From: JBAZKK01 sp964456925 | GTDB taxonomy: Bacteria; Omnitrophota; Gorgyraeia; Gygaellales; Profunditerraquicolaceae | Direction: 5' to 3' | NCBI GenBank assembly: GCA_964456925.1 | Contig: CAYWCX010000031.1 | Coordinates: forward strand, 1 to 8,411 | DNA length: 8,411 bases | Part shown: positions 1 to 4,569 of the stretch, piece after piece | Layout: each line of letters opens with the position of its first letter | Position numbering within the stretch: position 1 is the first letter of the stretch | Notes under the pieces: model-generated | Seen by the model: only the letters and a program-made list of their open reading frames with translations | Database searches by the model: none | Told to the model about the DNA's origin: nothing | Program-made: the position numbers and the translations under genes

Positions 1-2
1 AC

Positions 3-1388
3 GATAAGCCCGTTAAAACCGTAATTGAAGAAAAAAGGCCGGTGCCGCTGCATTTCTTCTACCAGTGCCGCAACGAAATACTCAATAACATCAATGAACT
101 CAAAAGAAGAAAATACGGCTCTCCCAATAAATTAAGCACTCTGATTAAATACCTCCAGCAAAAAGAAGGCCTGCCCTGTATCTATTTCGTCTTCGGCCGC
201 CGCCGCGCCGAAGACCTCGCCTCGGAAGTCTATAACTATGATTTTCTTGACGGTGAAGAAAGAAAAAAAATTATCGCGATGTACGACAACCTCTGCGAGC
301 GCTTCGACCTTAGCCACGAGAAATCCAGCCAGCAGATGCGGCCCCTGGTGCAAAGAGGGATTGCCTACCACCACGCCGGGATGCTGCCGACCCTCAAAGA
401 AGTAATCGAAAGGCTCTTTACCAGCAAGTTGTTACGGGTAATCTTCACTACCGAAACCTTTGCCCTCGGGATAAATATGCCCAGCCGCTCGGTGATTTTT
501 GACGACCTGCGTAAATACTACGGCCGTTTTGTGCGGCCGCTAAAGACGCGGGATTTTTACCAGATGGCCGGACGCGCCGGAAGGCGCGGGATGGATAAGG
601 AGGGTTTTGTCTACTGCCGCATCAACCCCACCCGCATCGGTTTTGACGAGGTCAAACGGGTAATCTACAATCAGCCGGAAGAAGTACGTAGCCAGTTTAA
701 CACTTCTTACGCCACGGTGCTTAATCTTTACGAGAAACATAAGGAAGGCATCTTTGACATTTACCCCTCTTCCCTGCATCATTTCCAGTCCAAAAAATAT
801 GAACAAAGAGAAGCCCTAAGACTAATCGAGGCTAAGCTGAAATTGCTTAAGGACTTAAATTACATCCAGGACGGCATCCTTACTTCCAAGGGGCAGTTTG
901 CCAAGACGGTTTACGGATATGAAATGGTGTTAAGCGAACTCTATGAGCGCAATATCCTGGAACAGGTTGAAGAATTCGGCCTGGGAGTGCTGGCTGCTGC
1001 GATGGTGTTTGAGCCGCGCAAAAACCAACGCATGCTGAATATCTCCAAGGCAAGCCGCCATATCCGTAATACCTGCGATGAGCTCTACGAGGAAATCAAG
1101 GAAAAGGAGCATAAATACCGTATTTACCCTTTCAGCAAAAAGCCTTATTTCCATTTAAGCAGTTGTATGGAGTCGTGGCTGCGCGGCACGCGCTTTGACA
1201 AAATCCTGGAGTTTACCGATACTGACGAAGGCGAGGTAGTGCGGTATTTCAGGATGAGTGTGCAGGTGCTGCGGGAGATCCACGACGCGCCGGTCGCGTC
1301 TTATCTCCTCAAAGAAAGAATCAAGGAAACCATCCGCGTGATTAACCGCGACATCGTCGACGCCGAGAAGCAACTAAGAGAAGGTTAA
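3..1388 (+). CDS. Ski2/Mtr4-like superfamily II helicase, C-terminal part (5' truncated by window edge)
   Basis: An ATP-dependent RNA (or DNA) helicase of the Ski2-like family, of which only the second RecA-like domain and the C-terminal region are visible. The frame is open from nt 3, so the gene starts outside the window. A GTG at 42 is in frame but interrupts the usual 'RPVPL' linker between the two RecA domains, so I do not take it as the start. Counting from nt 3: motif IV-like strand IYFVFGRRRAEDLA near residue 60, the Ski2 hallmark GIAYHHAG near 119-126, motif V TTETFALGINMP near 149-160, and motif VI QMAGRAGRRG at 187-196 with both arginine fingers. The remaining 260 residues are helical, with a YEKH..GIFDIYPSSLHHF segment and a winged-helix-like LKDLNYIQDG..TSKG region. 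Walker A and DEAH would lie upstream. The TAA stop overlaps the stop of the convergent small gene. The family is clear; the substrate is not known. Confidence 0.9.
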   Translation, partial: DKPVKTVIEEKRPVPLHFFYQCRNEILNNINELKRRKYGSPNKLSTLIKYLQQKEGLPCIYFVFGRRRAEDLASEVYNYDFLDGEERKKIIAMYDNLCERFDLSHEKSSQQMRPLVQRGIAYHHAGMLPTLKEVIERLFTSKLLRVIFTTETFALGINMPSRSVIFDDLRKYYGRFVRPLKTRDFYQMAGRAGRRGMDKEGFVYCRINPTRIGFDEVKRVIYNQPEEVRSQFNTSYATVLNLYEKHKEGIFDIYPSSLHHFQSKKYEQREALRLIEAKLKLLKDLNYIQDGILTSKGQFAKTVYGYEMVLSELYERNILEQVEEFGLGVLAAAMVFEPRKNQRMLNISKASRHIRNTCDELYEEIKEKEHKYRIYPFSKKPYFHLSSCMESWLRGTRFDKILEFTDTDEGEVVRYFRMSVQVLREIHDAPVASYLLKERIKETIRVINRDIVDAEKQLREG

Positions 1389-1594
1389 GCCGCCTTTCTC
1401 TTGTCCCGCAAAAGATAAATCAAGATAAGCCCTACCGTTAAAATAATGCTATATGTCTTTATCACGCTCTTTAAGAGGTAGGGTTGGGTGCGGACTATCT
1501 GGATAAATGTTTCCAAATTAAAGAATACGACAATTGCTCCGCCAATAGAATAAGCCGCTAATCCCAAAATAACCTGCCACTGTTTTTTATTCAT
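1385..1594 (-). CDS. 69-aa two-helix membrane protein, last gene of small envelope operon
   Basis: A small integral membrane protein of unknown function. I start it at the ATG at 1594 (MNKKQWQ...) rather than an upstream in-frame ATG at 1621, because a strong ribosome site (AGGAAGGGG on the - strand) lies 6 nt before 1594 and the earlier start would overlap the preceding lipoprotein gene. Two hydrophobic stretches are visible: about residues 8-27 (ILGLAAYSIGGAIVVFF) and 46-62 (YSIILTVGLILIYLL), with positive charges at both ends (NKK; RDKRKAA). Its start lies 11 nt after the lipoprotein stop, so the two are almost certainly cotranscribed. Its layout and several positions resemble the 52-aa first gene of the same operon (KK...I.GLA.Y.I.G ... 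IIL.V...I.LL..K), so the two may be distant paralogues. Its TAA overlaps the convergent helicase stop. Confidence 0.75.
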   Translation of the reverse strand: MNKKQWQVILGLAAYSIGGAIVVFFNLETFIQIVRTQPYLLKSVIKTYSIILTVGLILIYLLRDKRKAA

Positions 1595-1605
1595 ATAGCC
1601 CCTTC

Positions 1606-2016
1606 CTAATTGGAAACGCAATTATTCCCTTCGTGGTGCCAACTCTCAACTTTGCCGCTATTGTTTATTATAAAGCTTGTCTTGCAATAAGATTTATACT
1701 GCCGAATGGGCTCTATCTCTGTTACATACGTCGTAGACGTCCCGCTATAAGGCTTATCTCCTATCGTGCCGGACTCATAGGTTGTTTGCGGCGTCGTATA
1801 GGTGTAACCGCCGGTTTGAACCGTATTTTTATGCACGTACTGAATGGCCTTTTTACCGTCAGACATAGTATATGTCTTGTTAGGAACCCCCCAGCCCGCA
1901 ATCAGTGAGTCTTCGCTTTGCCCTATCCAAGTATTTAATTTTGCCTCGTATTTTGCAGTAGTCGCACACCCGCTTACCAATATTACCATGACGAACAGGT
2001 AGATTGATTTTCTCAT
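1606..2016 (-). CDS. BamE/SmpA-like small lipoprotein
   Basis: A predicted outer-membrane lipoprotein of 136 aa. Residues 1-16 form a type II signal peptide (MRKS, hydrophobic core, then VSG|C with the lipidated cysteine at 17). The +2 residue is Ala rather than Asp, which favours outer-membrane sorting by Lol rules. The mature part has the SmpA/BamE-type pattern W-G-x-P near residues 42-45 (SLIAGWGVPNKTY), followed by a strand-turn-strand (DGKKAIQYVH). A Thr/Tyr/Ser-rich, probably disordered insert follows at about 68-96, then a final strand pair (CKTSFIINNSGKVESW). Two further cysteines near the C-terminus could form a disulfide. The start is set by a very strong purine run GGGGGAGGG about 4 nt before the ATG. 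The operon partners are a 52-aa membrane protein 66 nt upstream and a 69-aa one 11 nt downstream. The fold assignment is by pattern; a role in outer-membrane assembly is not shown. Confidence 0.85.
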   Translation of the reverse strand: MRKSIYLFVMVILVSGCATTAKYEAKLNTWIGQSEDSLIAGWGVPNKTYTMSDGKKAIQYVHKNTVQTGGYTYTTPQTTYESGTIGDKPYSGTSTTYVTEIEPIRQYKSYCKTSFIINNSGKVESWHHEGNNCVSN

Positions 2017-2082
2017 TTTCCCTCCCCCAATGTCCTTAGCGTCCCTTTCAACCTATCTACGATTCTAACCTTCTTATACCGG

Positions 2083-2241
2083 CTATTTTTGGCTTAACAA
2101 GACAATGCCGCTTATTACAGATAATATTATCGTTACGTAATTATAGATAAGCCAGAAGGCAGCGCTCTTAATAACCATACCTAAAATTGTGTAAATCGCC
2201 AAAGCCAACAACAACAGCCCAATCACTTTATTCTTTTTCAT
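2083..2241 (-). CDS. 52-aa two-helix membrane protein, first gene of small envelope operon
   Basis: A short gene found by reading the - strand: ATG at 2241-2239, TAG at 2085-2083. The product begins MKKNKVIGLLLLALAIY and ends SVISGIVLLSQK. Support comes from a near-perfect ribosome site (GGAGGTGA, 4 nt before the ATG), a good promoter about 130 nt upstream, and a protein made of two clean hydrophobic helices (about residues 6-24 and 36-50) joined by a short loop with KSAAFWLIYN. The lipoprotein gene follows after 66 nt. Together with the 69-aa protein it brackets that lipoprotein, and the two share size class, Lys-rich starts and a similar second helix (IILSVISGIVLL against IILTVGLILIYLL). 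The function is unknown; I infer a membrane partner of the lipoprotein. Confidence 0.75.
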   Translation of the reverse strand: MKKNKVIGLLLLALAIYTILGMVIKSAAFWLIYNYVTIILSVISGIVLLSQK

Positions 2242-2271
2242 ACTCACCTCCAAACAACTATTAATTGTTTT

Positions 2272-2361
2272 TTATTCATTGCAATTTAGACAAAACTTTT
2301 TCAAAATAACCCCAAAAAGAACCGGCTCTGGACAATTTGCTAAGAAATTTTCGTAATCCAT
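2272..2361 (-). other. 29-codon Cys-rich open frame in the operon leader; leader peptide or truncated gene end
   Basis: An ATG at 2361-2359 opens 29 codons (MDYENFLANCPEP ... FCLNCNE) ending in TAA at 2274-2272, just ahead of the 52-aa gene. The frame stays open upstream of the ATG to a TAG at about 2416, adding PPCHKTCPFWNGSG, so the full open stretch has a C-x3-C ... C ... C-x2-C arrangement. No ribosome site is correctly placed for the ATG. If the predicted promoter is used, the ATG would be at or next to the 5' end of the mRNA, that is, leaderless. The upstream boundary coincides with the edge of the repeated array, so it may instead be the surviving 3' end of a cysteine-rich gene cut off when the array formed. 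Either reading is weak. Confidence 0.25.
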
Positions 2362-2368
2362 ATTTTTA

Positions 2369-2398
2369 ATTATACCACTTCCATTCCAAAATGGGCAA
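2369..2398 (-). promoter_or_regulatory. Sigma70-type promoter of the small membrane/lipoprotein operon
   Basis: On the - strand there is a -10 box TATAAT (2374-2369, perfect consensus, preceded by GTGG) and a -35 candidate TTGCCC (2398-2393, four of six) separated by 18 nt. Predicted transcription start is near 2362, giving a leader of about 120 nt before the 52-aa gene. The region between holds a 29-codon open frame that begins at the predicted transcription start. Confidence 0.6.
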
Positions 2399-2482
2399 GT
2401 TTTATGACAGGGTGGCTATTAATTCAAATCTTGCATTGCGTTCACAACATCCTGATGATTGATCCGCTAGAAAACAAGTAAT

Positions 2483-2722
2483 TTAGCGGAGGTTTGGACT
2501 GGATTCGAACGGGACGTTTAAAGAACAGTTTTAGGTTTTGCTGGAGCGTGCATAAGAAATTTTTTGGCAGGTGTCTGCAAGGATTTACGAACCGCTGGAG
2601 TACGCCTGCCCTTACGATAGCCTAGTGACGGAAGCGGTGAGTAAACCGCAGCAGACGGCAAAAAATTTAGAGCGCAGCGTAAGCCAAAACCTAAAACAAC
2701 AGCTCAGGCCAAGATCCGCTAA
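2483..2722. repeat. Structured repeat element, copy 1
   Basis: A long imperfect hairpin. Nested arms, outside to inside: TTAGCGGA 2483-2490 with TCCGCTAA 2715-2722; TTTGG 2493-2497 with CCAAG 2709-2713; GTTTTAGGTTTTG 2528-2540 with its exact complement 2685-2697 (13 bp); AAATTTTTTG 2557-2566 with CAAAAAATTT 2659-2668; GTCTGC 2573-2578 with GCAGAC 2651-2656; TTTAC 2584-2588 with GTAAA 2641-2645; ACCGCT 2591-2596 with AGCGGT 2633-2638. A further 8-bp pairing, 2566-2573 with 2603-2610, is discussed in findings. Similarity to the other copies starts earlier, at about 2411. The transcribed strand is unknown. It is either a non-coding RNA, a miniature inverted-repeat element, or both. The right arm overlaps the stop codon of the ORF6N gene. 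Confidence 0.75.
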
Positions 2723-3219
2723 TCAGCGTGGAAGCCTATTGTCCTTATCTGTTTCGGCGGCTCCAAGAGTTGTCTTATAGCTTCGAAAACAACCGCAAAT
2801 TGCTTATCATATTTCTTTTCCATTGTTTCAATTTTACGCCTAAGGTCAGTATTGGTCAAAAGCATGCGGCGTAACTTAACAAAGGTGCGCATAATTTGAA
2901 CGTTGACCTGAATGGCTCTAGGACTATTCAACACGCTCGAAAGCATGGCGATCCCTTCCTGAGTGAATACGTAAGGCAAATATCTCCTGCCTCCTCTTTT
3001 TGAGGTTCCAATTTGGAACCTCAAATTTTCAATTTCTTCATTTGAAAGTTGAAACATAAAATCTTCGGGAAAACGTTCAATATTCCTCTTTACTGCTTTG
3101 TTAAGATTTTTGGTCTTTACCCCGTAAAGCTTGGCCAAAACGCTATCCAACATTACCCTTTTGCCTCTTACTAATAAAATCTTCGTAGCAATGATTTCTA
3201 CAGAAACTATATTAGCCAT
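2719..3219 (-). CDS. ORF6N (KilA-N superfamily) domain DNA-binding protein
   Basis: A 166-aa protein matching the ORF6N family, a KilA-N-related DNA-binding module common in phages and scattered in bacterial genomes as accessory genes. Residues 5-95 carry the domain: IATKILLVRGKRVMLDSVLA, then KLYGVKTKNLNKAVKRN, then ERFPEDFMFQLSNEE, then the YVFTQEGIAMLSSVL signature and a NSPRAIQVNVQIMRTF helix. Residues 110-155 form a charged coiled coil (KLRRMLL...IETMEKKYDKQF), and the tail ...IGFH is typical of the family. Length is normal, so it appears intact. The start ATG at 3219 has a weak AGGG ribosome site 7 nt upstream. The gene lies inside unit 1 of the pilin array, between a vestige of the Nudix gene and structured element 1, and is bracketed by CCGCTAA (2716-2722) and TTAGCGG (3270-3276). 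It has no counterpart in units 2 and 3, so I infer later insertion. Its target is unknown. Confidence 0.88.
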   Translation of the reverse strand: MANIVSVEIIATKILLVRGKRVMLDSVLAKLYGVKTKNLNKAVKRNIERFPEDFMFQLSNEEIENLRFQIGTSKRGGRRYLPYVFTQEGIAMLSSVLNSPRAIQVNVQIMRTFVKLRRMLLTNTDLRRKIETMEKKYDKQFAVVFEAIRQLLEPPKQIRTIGFHAD

Positions 3220-3300
3220 TTTAACCCTGCTCTAATAGACGCGGGGAGGAACGAAGTCTAACGGAATTTTTAGCGGTTGGGGTGCTTTGAGGAAACAGAT

Positions 3301-3360
3301 TAAGGATTATTCTTGCGGTAGGCGAGGTTATTTTCAAAAAGCTAAAGTCCAAAGACCAAA
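3301..3360 (-). pseudogene. Vestige of the Nudix gene 3' end plus shared flank, unit 1
   Basis: On the - strand a short stretch reads ENNLAYRKNNP then TAA, matching the last residues of the intact macro-Nudix protein (ADYLAYRNK) and its unit 2 remnant (QDYLAYRDK). About 15 of 16 bases are shared around CCTCGCCTACCG. It is joined on the upstream side to AGTCCAAAGACCAAA (3346-3360), which recurs at 4483-4497 in unit 2, so it is a deletion product of the same repeat unit rather than chance. The remainder of 3220-3410 holds the ORF6N upstream region and pilin 1 downstream sequence; I see no other gene there. Confidence 0.6.
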
Positions 3361-3410
3361 GATACGACTTACACACCTTCAGCACGTACTGAGGGGATGA
3401 ACCGCTTTAA

Positions 3411-3854
3411 TTAGGGTGGTAAACCAAAGCACGTGGATCCGTCGTCATAATAGCAAACCCACTTCCCCTGGCCAGTGCCCGGACAATAGTTATAGAGTAA
3501 GAAATTATACGCCCTGGACGCGTTCGGCGTCTTACCGCCGCTGGTACACCTACGGGCTACCAAGTGTAGGCAAGTTGTTGGGTTTGTCCACCCCTGGTAG
3601 TATCTGTAGTAGCTAGAGGGTGTACAGGTATTATTCACCCCTAAGTCGCTATTCTGTATACCAGCCAGCGAACCATTCTTCCAATAATATTCGGTAGTAA
3701 GCTGGCGCATAGAGCCTATCATTGTTTTAGCTTCGGCAAGGCGGGTACTTTCCACTACCTTACTGTATTGAGTAAAGCCTAAGGTGGCAAGGACGCCGAT
3801 GATAATAATTACTATGATTAACTCTAAAAGGGTGAAGGCCTTCTGCTTGGGCAC
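3411..3854 (-). CDS. Type IV pilin / pseudopilin 1 (six-cysteine variant)
   Basis: A 147-aa prepilin. The leader is only MPKQKA; cleavage by prepilin peptidase would fall between Ala6 and Phe7, with Glu5 of the mature protein present (FTLLE). Ala at -1 instead of the usual Gly is unusual but tolerated in some systems. Residues 7-28 form the conserved hydrophobic N-terminal helix, 29-60 its amphipathic continuation (YSKVVESTRLAEAKTMIGSMRQL), and 65-147 a small C-terminal domain with six cysteines, Trp/Tyr-rich, ending in a C-x8-C loop (CYYDDGSTC) typical of a D-region disulfide. The start is GTG at 3854: an AAAAAGGA ribosome site ends 3 nt upstream, a TAA lies just upstream in frame, and no ATG fits. 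Codons 1-43 are identical at DNA level to pilin 2; the rest is diverged. It has its own promoter with a poly-G spacer, so expression may be phase-variable. No assembly genes are in the window. Confidence 0.9.
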   Translation of the reverse strand: MPKQKAFTLLELIIVIIIIGVLATLGFTQYSKVVESTRLAEAKTMIGSMRQLTTEYYWKNGSLAGIQNSDLGVNNTCTPSSYYRYYQGWTNPTTCLHLVARRCTSGGKTPNASRAYNFLLYNYCPGTGQGKWVCYYDDGSTCFGLPP

Positions 3855-3893
3855 GTATCCTTTTTATTTAAGCGTTTTTCGCAAATAGCATAG

Positions 3894-3909
3894 AGTAGCT
3901 AGCTATACT
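3894..3909. promoter_or_regulatory. Palindrome in pilin 1 leader (possible operator)
   Basis: A TAGCTAGCTA perfect palindrome at 3896-3905, extended to AGTAGCTAGCTATACT, lies 40-55 nt upstream of the pilin 1 start and inside the predicted 5' leader. It could be a repressor site or a small RNA hairpin. The identical site precedes pilin 2 at 5050-5065. Confidence 0.3.
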
Positions 3910-3959
3910 TTTAATATCATCTAAACGGCTATACCCTATATACCTAATACCTAGAAATT

Positions 3960-3989
3960 AGTCTACCCCCCCCCCCAATTTTTTGTCAA
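3960..3989 (-). promoter_or_regulatory. Pilin 1 promoter with 11-nt poly-G spacer
   Basis: On the - strand there is a perfect -35 TTGACA (3989-3984) and a -10 TAGACT (3965-3960, four of six). The 18-nt spacer consists of AAAAATT followed by eleven G (C tract at 3966-3976 on the + strand). Predicted start is near 3953, giving a leader of about 100 nt. A homopolymer inside the spacer means slippage by one base alters -35/-10 spacing (10 G would give the optimal 17 nt), as in phase-variable promoters such as meningococcal porA. Confidence 0.7.
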
Positions 3990-4082
3990 GGGAGATTTCC
4001 GCGGTTAATTTAAGCGAAATTGGCTATCAGCTCAAACTCATATGTTGCATTGCGTTCGCAACCTGCTGATGATTAGTCCACT

Positions 4083-4109
4083 GGGAAATGGGTAGTTTAG
4101 GGTGGGGGG
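4083..4109 (+). promoter_or_regulatory. G-quadruplex motif upstream of pilin 1
   Basis: Four G tracts on the + strand: GGG 4083-4085, GGG 4090-4092, GGG 4100-4102, GGGGGG 4104-4109, with loops of 4, 7 and 1 nt, which meets the standard G3+N1-7 rule. It sits about 95 nt upstream of the pilin -35 box and about 230 nt from the start codon, on the strand opposite to pilin sense. The equivalent part of unit 1, which lacks a pilin, has no such tracts (AGAAAACAAGTAATTTAGCGGAGG in two pieces at 2469-2492). Confidence 0.65.
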
Positions 4110-4335
4110 ATTGGACTGTTTTCGAGCGGGACGCTTGAGGAACAGTTTTAGGTTTTGCTGGAGCGTGCAATTAGAAAATTTTTGGCAGATGTCTGCGAGG
4201 GATTACGGCGAGCGGGAGTATGTCTTTACCCGCGATAGCCTTTACGGAAGCGAGCCGTAAACCGAAGCAGACGGCAAAAATTTTCAGCACGCGAAGGCAA
4301 AACCTAAAACAACAACTTAAGTCGTAACCCCTGAA
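4095..4335. repeat. Structured repeat element, copy 2
   Basis: The same fold as copy 1 with changed bases: GTTTTAGGTTTTG 4145-4157 pairs with its exact complement 4298-4310; GCGTGC 4163-4168 with GCACGC 4287-4292; AAAATTTTTG 4175-4184 with CAAAAATTTT 4275-4284; GTCTGC 4191-4196 with GCAGAC 4267-4272; TTACGGC 4203-4209 with GCCGTAA 4254-4260; GCGGG 4212-4216 with CCCGC 4229-4233. The A-rich helix differs from copies 1 and 3 by a swapped pair (T-A to A-T), which keeps pairing. The outer boundaries are approximate, because the outermost closing helix of copy 1 is not clear here. Confidence 0.7.
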
Positions 4336-4339
4336 AGGA

Positions 4340-4470
4340 TTATTTGTCTCTGTAGGCGAGATAATCTTGTAGGATTTTCCGGTGGTCGAAGGCGAAGGCG
4401 AAGTTTTTGATTTCGCTAAGTTTGAGACTTTGAGGCCTGCGGCATCGCTGCCTGCCCGCGGTTTGCCTTT
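4340..4470 (-). pseudogene. Frameshifted 3' remnant of the Nudix gene, unit 2
   Basis: The - strand encodes the last 40 or so residues of the macro-Nudix protein in two frames: KGKPRAGSDAAGLKV, then, after a one-base deletion (GTCATCAAA in the intact gene, GTCTCAAA here), LKLSEIKNFAFAFDH and RKILQDYLAYRDK with TAA at 4342-4340. Similarity to the intact gene stops near 4470 just upstream of KGKPRAG, where the sequence joins GGCTTAACAGAGTCC. It lies directly between pilin 2 and structured element 2, in the position the full gene holds relative to element 3. It is a duplication scar and not translated into a useful product. Confidence 0.85.
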
Positions 4471-4569
4471 TTGGCTTAACAGAGTCCAAAGACCAAATAG
4501 ACGACTTTCGAGAAGATATCTCCCCGCGCACAGTAGATGGCGTGCACCGCCCTGAGCGGACACCCCCGC

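Larger units (their letters stand above)
3726..4169. repeat. Perfect 444-bp direct repeat, copy A
   Basis: Identical base for base to 4882-5325 (offset 1156). It covers codons 1-43 of pilin 1, the leader, promoter with C11 tract, upstream region, G-quadruplex motif, and the left flank and left outer arm of structured element 2. Near-identity continues on the pilin side to 3658 (five differences in 68 nt) and then stops abruptly. On the element side identity ends at GAGCGTGCA, at the base of an inner helix. Confidence 0.95.

Noticed and set aside
1594..1621. Upstream ATG giving a 78-aa version of the small membrane protein
   Set aside because: It would overlap the lipoprotein gene and lacks the strong ribosome site that precedes the ATG at 1594.
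2498..2515. tRNA T-arm-like GTTCGAATCC on the - strand, suggesting an attachment site at a tRNA 3' end
   Set aside because: The bases on either side do not pair to form a T stem, and copies 2 and 3 lack the motif.
2495..2700. tmRNA (ssrA): GGACTGGATTCGAACGGGA resembles a tmRNA 5' end, and GCAAAAAAT... resembles a tag start
   Set aside because: There is no 3' acceptor half with a T arm and CCA, the TTCGAC core has an extra A, the motif is degraded in the other copies, and the three possible tag frames differ with none ending in ALAA.
2571..2780. 69-codon + strand open frame
   Set aside because: It lies in the structured element, starts without a ribosome site and runs antisense into the ORF6N gene.
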